From NCBI GenBank assembly GCA_025504975.1, contig JANUWI010000011.1, positions 1,240,001-1,304,000 of the forward strand: DNA of 64,000 nt. The letters run 5' to 3'. Numbering within the stretch: position 1 is the stretch's first letter; each line of letters opens with the position of its first letter. Made by a program: the position numbers and the translations under genes. The DNA comes from Plenodomus lindquistii (Eukaryota > Ascomycota > Dothideomycetes > Pleosporales > Leptosphaeriaceae). The notes under the pieces were generated by a model. That model ran no database searches, had not been told where the DNA came from, and saw nothing but the letters and a program-made list of their open reading frames with translations. This document shows, in pieces, positions 50,748 to 60,753 of the stretch.

Positions 50748-53700
50748 CTAAATTGTCGATGTATACAAGGCGTGATTGGCTTGCGCGGCCTGCGCCTCTT
50801 TAGACTGTGCTCCGTATAATTGTTGGCAGCCTTCAAGAACCTCAGCGCTCAACGCAATAGCTTCTAGTCGTCGACCCTGTCGGAACTGAATTCCAGCCGC
50901 TCTGCTCGCCACCTGGAAATATACTGGATGAGAGTATCCAAATGCATCTTTACAGCCATGGAGAGCTCTGAGCACAACGCTAAGAGCAGGCCCATGCTTA
51001 CCGAGACGATCCAGACAGTCTGCGAGGCATGCTCGCAGCTTGAATACCTTTTCACCGACTTCTCCAAAGGCGTTGACAGCATGCGCAATTGCTTGTTTAT
51101 ATGCCGTTTTTGCATCTGGATGTCTCCCTGCCTTCTCAAATGTCCATGCCAACTTGGCAGACAATTCTGCCTTGTCTTGATCGTAATCTGCCTCGAAAGT
51201 TTCGGCAGCATCTCTCATCATCTCGAGGATGCTGATCGCATCTTCGAATCTACAAACATCAATGTAGAGTTCTCCAAGCAGATGTAGCGTTGCATAATTG
51301 TCCATGGGATCGTCCCTTGACTCGATAACCCGTTTGAAAAGCGTCTCGGCCTCGTCAAGATTGTGCCCAGACTGGTGGAGATACTCGCCAAGTGCTTCCA
51401 TGCATTCCCAGCCGATTGGAGTATCAACAAGACCACATGTTGCCGCTAGGTCGAGTGCTTCTCGATAAGTATCCTCTGCATCCTTGCGCTCAAGCTTCTC
51501 GAGTGCCTGACCAAGTCTCTGCAGTGAGACCACACGGGCGCCATGGTGTGCTCCCAATCGTGATTCTTGACGACGTATGAGGATACGATGTAATGTTTCG
51601 GCCTCCTCGAAATGCTCCCTGTCTAGAAGAAACGATCCGTACTCTGAGAGAGTGACCAAGACATCTGGATGGTCATCGCCCATATTTTCCTCTTGTGATA
51701 TAAGACATTCTCGGTACAGGGATTCGATCTCATCAAAGTCTGCCTGCATCTCTTGCAGCAAGTTAGCCTTTGATAGTCTAATTCTTGACAAAACAGGATG
51801 GTTTGGACCCAACTGTCGCCCTATGTGATCCAGAGCGGTGTCGTAGCTTTCAAGACTTTTATCATAATCCCCGGTCTTGAGGTAAAGCGCACCAAAACCG
51901 GCGTGAACCACACTAGCCAGTAGATGATCCTTCCCAAGACTAGAACTTAAGCCGAAGAGTGCTCTTTCAAGAAGGTATTGCGCCCGTTCAAAGTCCTCCT
52001 GTTGGATGTACACATTCGCCAAGTCGCAGAGGGTTGCAAGCGTGCTGTGATGACTGGGTCCGAGGCACTCTTCGCGAATCATTCTCTCCTCTTCGATGAT
52101 TTCTGCCGCTTCCTCAAAACGCTCATAATCGGAGTACAGGGTACCCAAGTCACTCAGCGCATTCACTGTAGCAGCGTGATTGTTACCGAACAATTTCTTG
52201 CGCTGCTCCACCAGAGACTTGAAGGCGGCCTCGGCCTCTGGCACAAGCCCTTGTGCCTTTAGCAAGTTTGCTTCCAAGTGCAGACACGTCATCATCAGAG
52301 GATGATCAGGTCCGAAGGTCTTTGCACGGGCTTCCTTCACTATCGCGCCATATCGCGAGGCTTCTTGGTAATTGCCCTGGTGCCTGTACAAGTCGGCCAG
52401 ATCGCTCTGAGTATTCTGTATGTTCATATGCTCCGCATCGAACTCGGCCATGTTTGTAAGAATTGCCAGTTGCTGTTCTCCAATTCGTATGGCTTCTGGA
52501 TAATGGCCAGCGTCCCCTAGGATCTTCCCGTATACCTGGCTGAGAGCGAGCGTTACGTAGGCTGTTTCTCCAAGTTCAGACCTGAGGTCGATGAGCTCAC
52601 GCTCGTATGACTCGCGGAGCGTATGTATAGAGACTTTCGGCATATGGGTATCTAGGTAGTCGAAGCTGCGGAGATACCCATCATTATGCAAATTATTGAG
52701 GAAGGTGGTGTGGTACAAGTACGGCCAGTCGGCTTGAGAGTAATGCGCAATGGCATCTCTCTCGGTCGCAAGATCGTCCTCAGACTTGCCAGATGCTTGT
52801 AACCAGAATCGCGATACTTCTTTATCAGCTGCGACGCCGAACCCGATTAAATAGCAAAGGGACAGCTGAAATGCTGAGTTTGATACACAGGGCACCTGCT
52901 GAGCCTCTTCTCGAAGGCATTGCGTAAGGTATTTCCGGACTCGAAAATCGCACCGTATCAGCTGGAAGATACTTTCGGACAGCTAGAAAACATTAGTCTG
53001 CCTTCCAATGAAGCTGGTCTCGTGATCACACTACCTTGAAGTTTGTATGACCTGCCAGGTGGCCATGGCTAGGTGAGGGTACGTTCTTAGGTATCAGGTT
53101 TTTAGGAAACCCGCACCGATCCGGGAGGCTTTCATCCAGAAGCTGCCTAATGTGCTGCATGCTGTCGCCACGATCAGCGCTGCTAGCGCAGAGTGCAATG
53201 TCGAAGACTTCAGCAAGATTTTGTTTTTGATATGGCGAAAGCGGTAGAGCTGAAACAAGCTGCCTACAAACCGGGCGTATCTTGTCATCACTCTTCAGCC
53301 TTATGATAGCCTCGAAAGAGGAGTGAATCTCAGCTTCAGCATGTCTCTCATCAGCGAAGTACTGATCAAGCCCAAATTCAGCTGCAAGTCCTTGCCTAAA
53401 GACGACCCACAATACTAGCATCCCAAACGAGTAAACGTCAGTTTTTTTGGCCTCGTTGGGCGACAAACCACTCAAGCGCTGCTGGACCTCTGGAGCATTC
53501 CAAGGCACTGTCCGTGCCACAGATATATCTTCCATTCCATCCTGGAATGTTGTCGAATAGCCGAAATCACAGAGTTTGGGGGTGGTGTACATCAGATCGG
53601 CCTCGAGGATCAGGACATTCTGCGGCTTCACATCGCCATGCACAATGCCTGAAAGAAGTAACGGGAATCAGTATGGTGCTTCATTGACTATAAGAGAAAC

Positions 53701-54308
53701 TTACCACACTCATGTAACGTTGACAAGCCTATGGCAATGTCGCGACATAATCTGAGTCTATCGTAGAGCTCCAACGTCTTGCCATTATCGGAGGTTAAAT
53801 ACTGGCTCAGATCTCCATGTCCTGCTCTTTCATACACGAGGACTGGGTCTATGATATCGGTAGTCGGATCCAAAGACCAACAGATACCTTCCACAAGCTG
53901 GATAAAAGGACACTTCAGGATTGCGCTATGCCCCATGGGCCGCAGTTCTGACAAAAATACAGAGTATAGCTTTCGCGACTCCTCAGCACTGCGTTCCCGT
54001 CCCAAATTGTCGAAACCGAGCGTCTTGAAAGCCAGGCTGAGATCAAGACCAAGCGACGATTGACGGATCGTCGAGGTACCGCCACTACCGCTCAATCCCG
54101 TGTGGGGCTGCCATGTTATCGGGAGAAAGTCTAGCTCCAATGCCTGTACCGCGGCACATAGGGAGATCAGGGTACACTGTGGGGTATTTGAGTGTTCCTG
54201 ATTACTTCTGGTTGCTATGGATGAATTGAACAGGATGTCAGCTTCGAGCGTCCGCCAACCAGTCTGACTACCGTATGAGATAAGTTTTGAATTGCTAGAT
54301 GATTCCAT
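50748..54308 (-). CDS. Protein kinase with Sel1-like and tetratricopeptide repeats
   Basis: Three exons on the minus strand: 54308-53705, 53648-53035 and 52982-50748. The two introns (56 and 52 bp; GTAAGT...CAG and GTAGTG...TAG) leave an intact 1150-residue frame. The N-terminal half is a kinase domain: glycine loop GLSGSGGTS (71-79), Lys95 in LAFKTL, catalytic loop HGDVKPQN (205-212, Arg of HRD replaced by Gly), DFG at 229-231 and NAPEV for APE. Next comes a Sel1-like stretch (about 425-460), then many TPR units to the C-terminus (e.g. ATVNALSDLGTLYSDYERF). Such kinase/TPR proteins are fungal accessory signalling genes; TPRs bind partner proteins. The altered HRD leaves activity uncertain, since HGD kinases may or may not be active. 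Confidence 0.88.
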
Positions 54309-54509
54309 CGTCGCATTGTGCGGTTACTTGCTTGCCAGTGAAGATGGCTCAGAAGAAAGCAGGGTAATGAGAATGCCAAGCAGGCTGCAGTACAGATGCC
54401 ACGTCAGACGCAGGATTTGGTAGTCTAACGCCACACATGCATCTCAGCCGTGGCCATCTAACGTTAAGAATTCCACTGCCCCTGATTTGTTGAGAATTAC
54501 TTCTTCTTC
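54309..54509. other. Intergenic region, probable promoter of the kinase/TPR gene
   Basis: 201 bp between the stop of the CorA-like gene (54510) and the start of the kinase/TPR gene, both on the minus strand. It must serve as terminator of one and promoter of the other. An overlapping 80-codon minus frame (54591-54349) is a shadow of the CorA-like last exon. Confidence 0.55.
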
Positions 54510-55564
54510 TTAAGAAAGCCGCTGACTCCAAAGAAAAGCGATGAAAACGGTCGCTGCAGTCACGATCGCGGAAGAAAGGACGAATATCCACATGTCCTTG
54601 CTCACATGGAAGGAGCCTGAGGCTAAGCCAGCATCGGACGTTGTAAGGAGGCTAGATGAGAAAAGGGACTAAATAACCTTGTTAGCTGTGGTTCACGACC
54701 AGTGCGGGGTTTGGCAGATTGTTACCGCTATAAGATTGGACGGAACGAAGGCGACCGCGATGAGGGTAAGAATTCTCATAACATTTGAGTCGCGTTTCGC
54801 GCTGTGCGCTATATTGTTGAGGTTCTGTTGTTGTGTATTGGCGATGCTTGCCAAGTCGGTGGCTAATTTACTATAGTGCTTCATGGCCATCTCGTTCCTA
54901 ACGTCCATGACTTTTAGAAGCTGGTTATTGTCAGGCTGACATCATATGAATTGGATGTAATCTCATACCATCGCGCATGTACCGTTCAGTCTCTGGAGTA
55001 GAAGCTCGCACGATTTCTTGTAGAGGCCGAGATGACTCAATTGCATATCAATGTCGCAAATTATCGTGTCATGTACGTTACGATCATTTCGTGAGCTTGA
55101 GTTACTTTGCAACCGCTGACAATGTCTTCTCATGCCTGATCCGATCGCTAGACTCTGCTCTAGAACTGCAATAGCAACGGTCAGCTTGCTTTCGAGAGTG
55201 TGTAGTCGCTGACTATCGATGACATCGATGTTGTATTTCGGTTTCAAGGGATCTATCGAGGAGAATGTGGCTTTTTCGGTCTATGTTTTTAAGCATATCA
55301 ATCAATGACCATCATTCGACAATCTACTCACAAATTCTCCTATTCTGCGCCTCAGAAAGTCGATGTACCATCTCCAGTTCTCCGTTGCCATTGTGAGACA
55401 CACGATGTGTGAAGCCATCGGATGATTGTGGGACGCACCCAACCTCAGCGCCTTGAGTTTCGCTTGCAGAAGAGGAAACGGCTTGATGAAGACCCATGTC
55501 GAGGATCTCTCTCGTATATTGTAACGTTGGTAGGCTGTCATTTGCCTCAGGGACCATGGGTCCT

Positions 55565-55751
55565 TGTCAGATTGACGGAGTTATTCTAGAGCCAGTAGAT
55601 AAGCGGGGCACAGGGTGCGCTAGCGCACCCTGTAGCCGACGCGACAAAACTAGCCTCCTGAGCAACGCTCGGAGAAGACACAATCAATGATCTCAACCAT
55701 CATCAAATTCATCAATATTCGTGCACTTTCAATAGTACCGTGCATCTGACA
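55565..55751 (+). repeat. 5' LTR of the intact copia element
   Basis: 187 bp with TG...CA ends. It contains a perfect 24-bp palindrome at 55610-55633 (half-site ACAGGGTGCGC). It should hold the promoter for the element's transcript. Confidence 0.93.
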
Positions 55752-55765
55752 ATTAAGAGTCTCAC
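55752..55765 (+). promoter_or_regulatory. Primer binding site, matches tRNA-Lys(CUU) anticodon arm
   Basis: ATTAAGAGTCTCAC directly follows the 5' LTR. Its complement GUGAGACUCUUAAU contains the GACUCUUAAU of the tRNA-Lys(CUU) anticodon loop, where CUU is the anticodon. No standard tRNA 3'-end match (TGG...) is present, so priming by an internal tRNA fragment, as in Drosophila copia, is likely. Confidence 0.65.
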
Positions 55766-55806
55766 TGCCGACTACCGCTCAGGCCACCCCAACACGTCTA
55801 TCCAAC

Positions 55807-56997
55807 ATGACGACAATGCGTGATCCAACAGTTATCCTACGGGATCACACAGACTACACAACATGGATGACGCAGCTCAAAGCGCGCTGCATCGCACATA
55901 ACATCTGGGACAAGATCAATCCTAAGTCTACTACCCGGCCAACAGTTAAACCGGTAGCAGAAAGAGCCCCGGTGATTGCTGATTACGCGCCAGCCAATGC
56001 AAGTAACACAAGCCCAAGAAGGATCACCGATCTCTCCACAGCAGGCCAGAAGGCTTTCCGGGATGACCTCGAGTATCACAAAATCCTCCTCGAACAATAC
56101 AAGAACGACCGACATGACTACGAGAAAGAGCAATCCAGCCTTCAGCACATCGTAGCGTTCATCCAATCACCAGTAACACCGCATCTGCTCCGAACCTGTT
56201 GCCTACCCGACCAATCCCTCCGAAAATGGCTCATAAGCCTCGAAGCGACGATTGGGATTGACGAACAACTTGAACAAGAGCGAGCCCGCGAGCGATACCT
56301 TCAGGCATTGAAGCCAATGAGAACCTCCGCGCACTGGGATAGCTGGCTCGCAGAATACGACCAAGCCGCAACTGAAGCAGAGGCATACAACGTACCGGAA
56401 GTACTGCAGATCAATGCAGTAACAAAAGATTTCCTCACATCGGTTAACAAGGTGGCAAATGTGTGGGCAACCACCTTCCAGGACTCTGGACGATACCAAC
56501 CCGGAATGAACCGCAAAGAGATGATGAAACGCTATCGGGAGTACATGATGAATAACCATCCCCTGAAAACAGGGAAGAGCAAAGCAAGTTTCATTGCAGC
56601 TCATGACGAGGCTTCACATGACACCGCTGAGGGCGAAGCCCATCAGGACAGTACAAGGGACGCCTCTACTGTGAACAGCGCGCCATCTCGCCGGGGAAGA
56701 CCCCGTAATCAACGCGGCAACGATCGAAAGCGACAAGCCGAGAGACCTCCAGAAGGCTCATACTCCTCCACAAAATGCTTAGCATGTGGACAACGCCATG
56801 CCTTGAAGGACTGCTACTACCTACATGAGGAGAAAGCACCCGGCTGGTGGAAACCAAACGAGTCCGTAAAGGAGCTCGTCAAATTCAAGAAGGAACAAGA
56901 CCCAGAACTACAAGGGCTAATCCGCTCACAGAGCCGACCCCGCACAAGGACGCCAACTATCAAGCAGTCCCATACCCCAACTCCGGAAATAGAATGA
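55807..56997 (+). CDS. Copia Gag protein
   Basis: 396 residues forming the nucleocapsid precursor. The N-terminal part fits the UBN2-like Gag fold of copia elements (early motif DHTDYTTWMTQLKARC). Near the C-terminus is a zinc knuckle, Cys324, Cys327, His331, Cys336 (CLACGQRHALKDC), one residue shorter than the standard CX2CX4HX4C, then a basic tail. The frame ends with TGA at 56995-56997, and the very next codon opens Pol in the same frame. The ATG at 55807 is the first in frame after the primer site. Confidence 0.9.
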   Translation: MTTMRDPTVILRDHTDYTTWMTQLKARCIAHNIWDKINPKSTTRPTVKPVAERAPVIADYAPANASNTSPRRITDLSTAGQKAFRDDLEYHKILLEQYKNDRHDYEKEQSSLQHIVAFIQSPVTPHLLRTCCLPDQSLRKWLISLEATIGIDEQLEQERARERYLQALKPMRTSAHWDSWLAEYDQAATEAEAYNVPEVLQINAVTKDFLTSVNKVANVWATTFQDSGRYQPGMNRKEMMKRYREYMMNNHPLKTGKSKASFIAAHDEASHDTAEGEAHQDSTRDASTVNSAPSRRGRPRNQRGNDRKRQAERPPEGSYSSTKCLACGQRHALKDCYYLHEEKAPGWWKPNESVKELVKFKKEQDPELQGLIRSQSRPRTRTPTIKQSHTPTPEIE

Positions 56998-57000
56998 CTA
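56995..57000 (+). promoter_or_regulatory. Probable stop-codon readthrough signal TGA CTA between Gag and Pol
   Basis: Gag ends ...GAA ATA GAA TGA and continues in the same frame with CTA TAT GGT into the protease domain. UGA followed by CUA is the best known leaky stop context (used by several RNA viruses and by fungal and animal genes with readthrough). The position, exactly at the Gag/Pol border, argues for programmed recoding rather than a chance mutation. Confidence 0.65.
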
Positions 57001-60000
57001 TATGGTCGTCAAATCACGCAAGTTGGAGGTTCCGAGGATCGGTTCCTGGCAACGTCCAATACAGAGGCAGGCTTCGCTGCCACAACAAGTGATTATCCGC
57101 TCCGAAATTCATACATTCTGGATTCAGGCACGACATGCCATATTACGAACGATCCCCAACGCATATATGACTATCGCGCACCCGGACCCTCAGACTATAT
57201 ATGGGCCGGTAACACACAAGTCTGGATCAGGGGGTACGGCTCCATCCGGCTGCCCCTCAGGCACGATCAGCGAACGACGATAATAACGCTCCATGACGTA
57301 GCCGTCTGTCCTGACTTCCTCTGTAATCTTGTATCCTTCCGATTACTCCGACAACAAGGAATATGGTGGGACACCAGAACCGATCCAACAACGCTACGAG
57401 CGTCGGACAGCACAATCATTGGAAGCCTGCAGGAGCTGTACGGCCAATGGGTAATCGAGCACCACACATTGGCACCTGCGGCTTACCACACACACAAAGC
57501 AACGTCGCGTACACCGAGACGAGCTCAGATAGCCCCAGCACTCGTATGGCACAAGAGACTTGGGCATCCCGGTCCAGCAACCGTGGAGCACCTCATGCAG
57601 CAAGCTGAGGGGGTGCGAGTGAAAGGCATTACTACAGTAGAGTGCAACTCCTGTGGACGAGCCAAGGCCCGGCGTCAAATCAGACGGGCCCCACGAAATA
57701 CAGATTACGAAGGACCAGGAGAGAGACTGGCCATCGATTTCCATTCATACGAACACCAAAGCATCACCAAAGAAAGGAGCCAGATGCTCATCACCGACAG
57801 ATACTCAGGAATGCAATGGGACTATTACTTCACCGACAACAGGACCGCAAAGTCCATCATCAAAGCATTCTCTAACTTCATTCTATTTCTCAAGAACCAT
57901 TTCAACATCACCGTAAAGATCATCGAAGCGGACAACGAAATCACAACGGTCAAGCCAGAGGTACAGCGCTACCTTTCATCGCAAGGCATTGTTATTGAGC
58001 CCTCGGCCCCGGATACACAAGCACAGAACGGAGGCGCCGAACGCTCAGGGGGTGTAAACAAGGAGAAAGCGCGCGCAATGCGACTCGACGCCAATCTCTC
58101 ATGGGAGCTCTGGCCGGAGATAACGCGAGCCGCCGTCTACCTATACAACCGATCGCCTAACTACGCAAACAACTGGAAGACTCCATACGAGATCTTCTTC
58201 ACTCGCGTGGCCTTTAGCAACGGCATAGTCACGTCGATACGAAAACCAAACCTTGCTCACCTTAGAGCATACGGCTGCAAAGCGTTCGCCATGACCGACG
58301 ACACGTATCGCGGAAAAGGACGCTTGCAACGCCTTGATCCAAAAGCCTGGGTAGGATACCTAGTAGGATATCGATCTACCAACATCTACAGGATATGGAT
58401 CCCATCCCTGGCCAAGGTCATTAGCACTAGGGACGTCACCTTTGACGAACAAACAACTTTTGATGGGAAGGTAGAAGACCTGATGGACAACCTCATGCAC
58501 AGCACACTAAGAGAAATCGCCACGCTTGTGAGGACCATGGAGCTCCCTTCACCAGCACACGAACCGGAAACTGAATCCTTCCACGAGGACGATGCTCTTG
58601 AAGAGGCCTCAGAGCCACATCCTGAAGCAGATCCGCCGGGATACTACAACGGTAGGAAGATTAGGGATCATTACCCATCTCCACCGCCGACGCCGCCACC
58701 AGCGGCTCTCCTTGCACAATTCATGGCAGGGACACACCCTGAGGAACAATCGGTGTCATCCCGTACAATCCCATGGGCAGCAGCGTTTACCGCAGGAACC
58801 CAAGCAGGCAACATAGGGACGACCGGAGGAGAAGCCATTGACAAAGCCCGATTGAGAAGGATGCTTGCCACCGGCTCGAGACCCCATCGCAGCCAGCTAC
58901 CGCCTCCTCCCACGTACAAAAGCAAGCTTGAGGATCATCCACTAGGCGCCGAGTTTAAACAAGCTGAACTTGACCATCTTTTGAGCCATGCTCAGATGGG
59001 TTCATGGACTGAAGTTCCAATCAGAACGGCTAAGTCAACGGGACAACAGATCCTTGACTGCATGTGGGTCTACACGTACAAGCTGGATAAAGACCACAAC
59101 CTCCTCAAATGCAAGGCGCGACTAGTGGTCCGAGGAGATCAACAGAGAAACATTACCTCTCAAGACACCTACGCAGCCACACTAGCTAGCCGCTCGTTCA
59201 GAATGTTGATGGCAATCGCAGCCCAGCACGAACTAGAGCTCAAGCAATTCGACGTTACGAACGCGTTCGTACACGCAGCGATGGACCGAGTTGTCTACAT
59301 GCGTATGCCGAAAGGCCATCAGAAGGCCGGCACGATCCTACAAGTCAACAAGGCATTATATGGCCTTAGGATCTCACCACTGCTCTGGCAGAAGGAGTTC
59401 ACAGCAACCCTGCAGAGGCTCGGCTTTGAAGCTATACCACATGAGCCGTGCTGCCTTATTAAGGGCAGTATCATTATCTTCTTTTACGTTGATGATATCA
59501 TCATGGCTTATCCAACAGGGCAGGATCAGCAGGCTACCGGAGTAACGGAGCAGCTGAAGAAGCAGTACACGATTACCGGAGGACACGACTTACAATGGTT
59601 CCTCGGGATGGAGATAATCCGTGACCGAGCCTCGCGCCGGATCCAACTCTCCCAGGCCTCCTACTGCGACAAGATCAGTCGACTGATCGACGATCGAGGA
59701 GTAGCACACGACACTCCGATGGCAGCCATTGAGCTATTGCCAAGCGACGGACTAGCGAGCCACGCGGACGTCAACAAATATCAACGAAAGATTGGATCAC
59801 TTCTCTTCGCCGCAGTCACCACGCGACCAGACATCTCATTTGCTACGTCACGACTAGCAAGGCATCTTACCAATCCCAGCCATGAACATCACAAAGCTGC
59901 AGACCGAGTCTTGATGTATCTTCAGGACACCAAATCAACCGTGTTGCAACTCGGGGGTGGCTCACGCCTTCAAGTCGCAAGCGACGCCTCCTTTGCTGAC

Positions 60001-60546
60001 AACACACGAGATAGGAAAAGCTCACAGGGCTACGCAATTAAGCTATACAACGGGCTTATCGCCTGGAAAGCAAACAAGCAGGACACGGTAACCACGTCGA
60101 CCACCGAAGCCGAACTCCTCGCTCTGTCCCAAGTCGCCAAGGAAGCTCTCTTTATCTCGAGGCTCCTTCAGGAGCTCCACGTCAAGATTGAGCCAGGACC
60201 TATTATCATTGAATGCGACAATCAACAGACCATCCGACTACTCACCGCGGAGGTCTCAAAGCTCCAAACCAAGCTCCGACACGTTGATATCCACAACCAC
60301 TGGCTACGGCAGGAAGTACAACAACAACGGATAAACGTACAGTACGTACAGTCATCAGAAATGATCGCAGACGGCCTCACAAAGGCCCTGCCGAAGGGAT
60401 CCTGGGGAAGGTTCCTCCATCAACTCGGACTTATCAAAGCTGAGACGCTCTCAACGCCAACGAACGAGACTCCGATTGAGGAAATCCAACAGCAACTAGA
60501 CCACCTCTCAATAACTCCTGAGGAGAAAGGTTTCAGCCAGCAATAG
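56998..60546 (+). CDS. Copia Pol polyprotein (protease, integrase, reverse transcriptase, RNase H)
   Basis: 1182 codons in frame with Gag, made after readthrough of TGA; the first in-frame ATG is only at 57469, within Pol. Protease: LDSGTTCHITND at about 57118-57153. Integrase: zinc motif H...H...CNSC (ATG-numbered residues 28-62), then the catalytic triad Asp90, Asp155, Glu191 with the D-35-E spacing. Integrase continues with the usual copia block ending GYLVGY. Reverse transcriptase: FDVTNAFVHA, then an intact YVDD box (59485-59496) and LQWFLGMEI. RNase H: ASDASFADN, TTSTTEAELLAL and ADGLTKALPK near the C-terminus. All domains look functional. Confidence 0.93.
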   Translation, partial: LYGRQITQVGGSEDRFLATSNTEAGFAATTSDYPLRNSYILDSGTTCHITNDPQRIYDYRAPGPSDYIWAGNTQVWIRGYGSIRLPLRHDQRTTIITLHDVAVCPDFLCNLVSFRLLRQQGIWWDTRTDPTTLRASDSTIIGSLQELYGQWVIEHHTLAPAAYHTHKATSRTPRRAQIAPALVWHKRLGHPGPATVEHLMQQAEGVRVKGITTVECNSCGRAKARRQIRRAPRNTDYEGPGERLAIDFHSYEHQSITKERSQMLITDRYSGMQWDYYFTDNRTAKSIIKAFSNFILFLKNHFNITVKIIEADNEITTVKPEVQRYLSSQGIVIEPSAPDTQAQNGGAERSGGVNKEKARAMRLDANLSWELWPEITRAAVYLYNRSPNYANNWKTPYEIFFTRVAFSNGIVTSIRKPNLAHLRAYGCKAFAMTDDTYRGKGRLQRLDPKAWVGYLVGYRSTNIYRIWIPSLAKVISTRDVTFDEQTTFDGKVEDLMDNLMHSTLREIATLVRTMELPSPAHEPETESFHEDDALEEASEPHPEADPPGYYNGRKIRDHYPSPPPTPPPAALLAQFMAGTHPEEQSVSSRTIPWAAAFTAGTQAGNIGTTGGEAIDKARLRRMLATGSRPHRSQLPPPPTYKSKLEDHPLGAEFKQAELDHLLSHAQMGSWTEVPIRTAKSTGQQILDCMWVYTYKLDKDHNLLKCKARLVVRGDQQRNITSQDTYAATLASRSFRMLMAIAAQHELELKQFDVTNAFVHAAMDRVVYMRMPKGHQKAGTILQVNKALYGLRISPLLWQKEFTATLQRLGFEAIPHEPCCLIKGSIIIFFYVDDIIMAYPTGQDQQATGVTEQLKKQYTITGGHDLQWFLGMEIIRDRASRRIQLSQASYCDKISRLIDDRGVAHDTPMAAIELLPSDGLASHADVNKYQRKIGSLLFAAVTTRPDISFATSRLARHLTNPSHEHHKAADRVLMYLQDTKSTVLQLGGGSRLQVASDASFADNTRDRKSSQGYAIKLYNGLIAWKANKQDTVTTSTTEAELLALSQVAKEALFISRLLQELHVKIEPGPIIIECDNQQTIRLLTAEVSKLQTKLRHVDIHNHWLRQEVQQQRINVQYVQSSEMIADGLTKALPKGSWGRFLHQLGLIKAETLSTPTNETPIEEIQQQLDHLSITPEEKGFSQQ

Positions 60547-60566
60547 CTTCCAGGCTGAAGGGGGTG

Positions 60567-60753
60567 TGTCAGATTGACGGAGTTATTCTAGAGCCAGTAG
60601 ATAAGCGGGGCACAGGGTGCGCTAGCGCACCTTGTAGCCGACGCGACAAAACTAGCCTCCTGAGCAACGCTCGGAGAAGACACAATCAATGATCTCAACC
60701 ATCATCAAATTCATCAATATTCGTGCACTTTCAATAGTACCGTGCATCTGACA
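60567..60753 (+). repeat. 3' LTR of the intact copia element
   Basis: 187 bp, one base different from the 5' LTR; the change falls in the palindrome and breaks one base pair of it. Confidence 0.93.

Larger units (their letters stand above)
55565..60753 (+). mobile_element. Nearly intact Ty1/copia retrotransposon
   Basis: 5189 bp with 187-bp LTRs (55565-55751, 60567-60753) that differ at one base (55630 C, 60632 T). TGTCAG...CTGACA ends, a primer binding site, gag, pol and a polypurine tract (GAAGGGGGTG before 60567) are all present. The only coding defect is an in-frame TGA at the Gag/Pol border, which may be a recoding site. No RIP is visible. It lies inside an exon of the CorA-like gene. 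The target duplication is imperfect: CCT (or CCTT) at the left against CCTTT at the right. The nearly identical LTRs point to a recent insertion. Confidence 0.95.

Noticed and set aside
50864..52520. Several 62-119 codon frames opposite to or overlapping the TPR exon
   Set aside because: They are shadows of the real minus-strand exon and carry no motif of their own.
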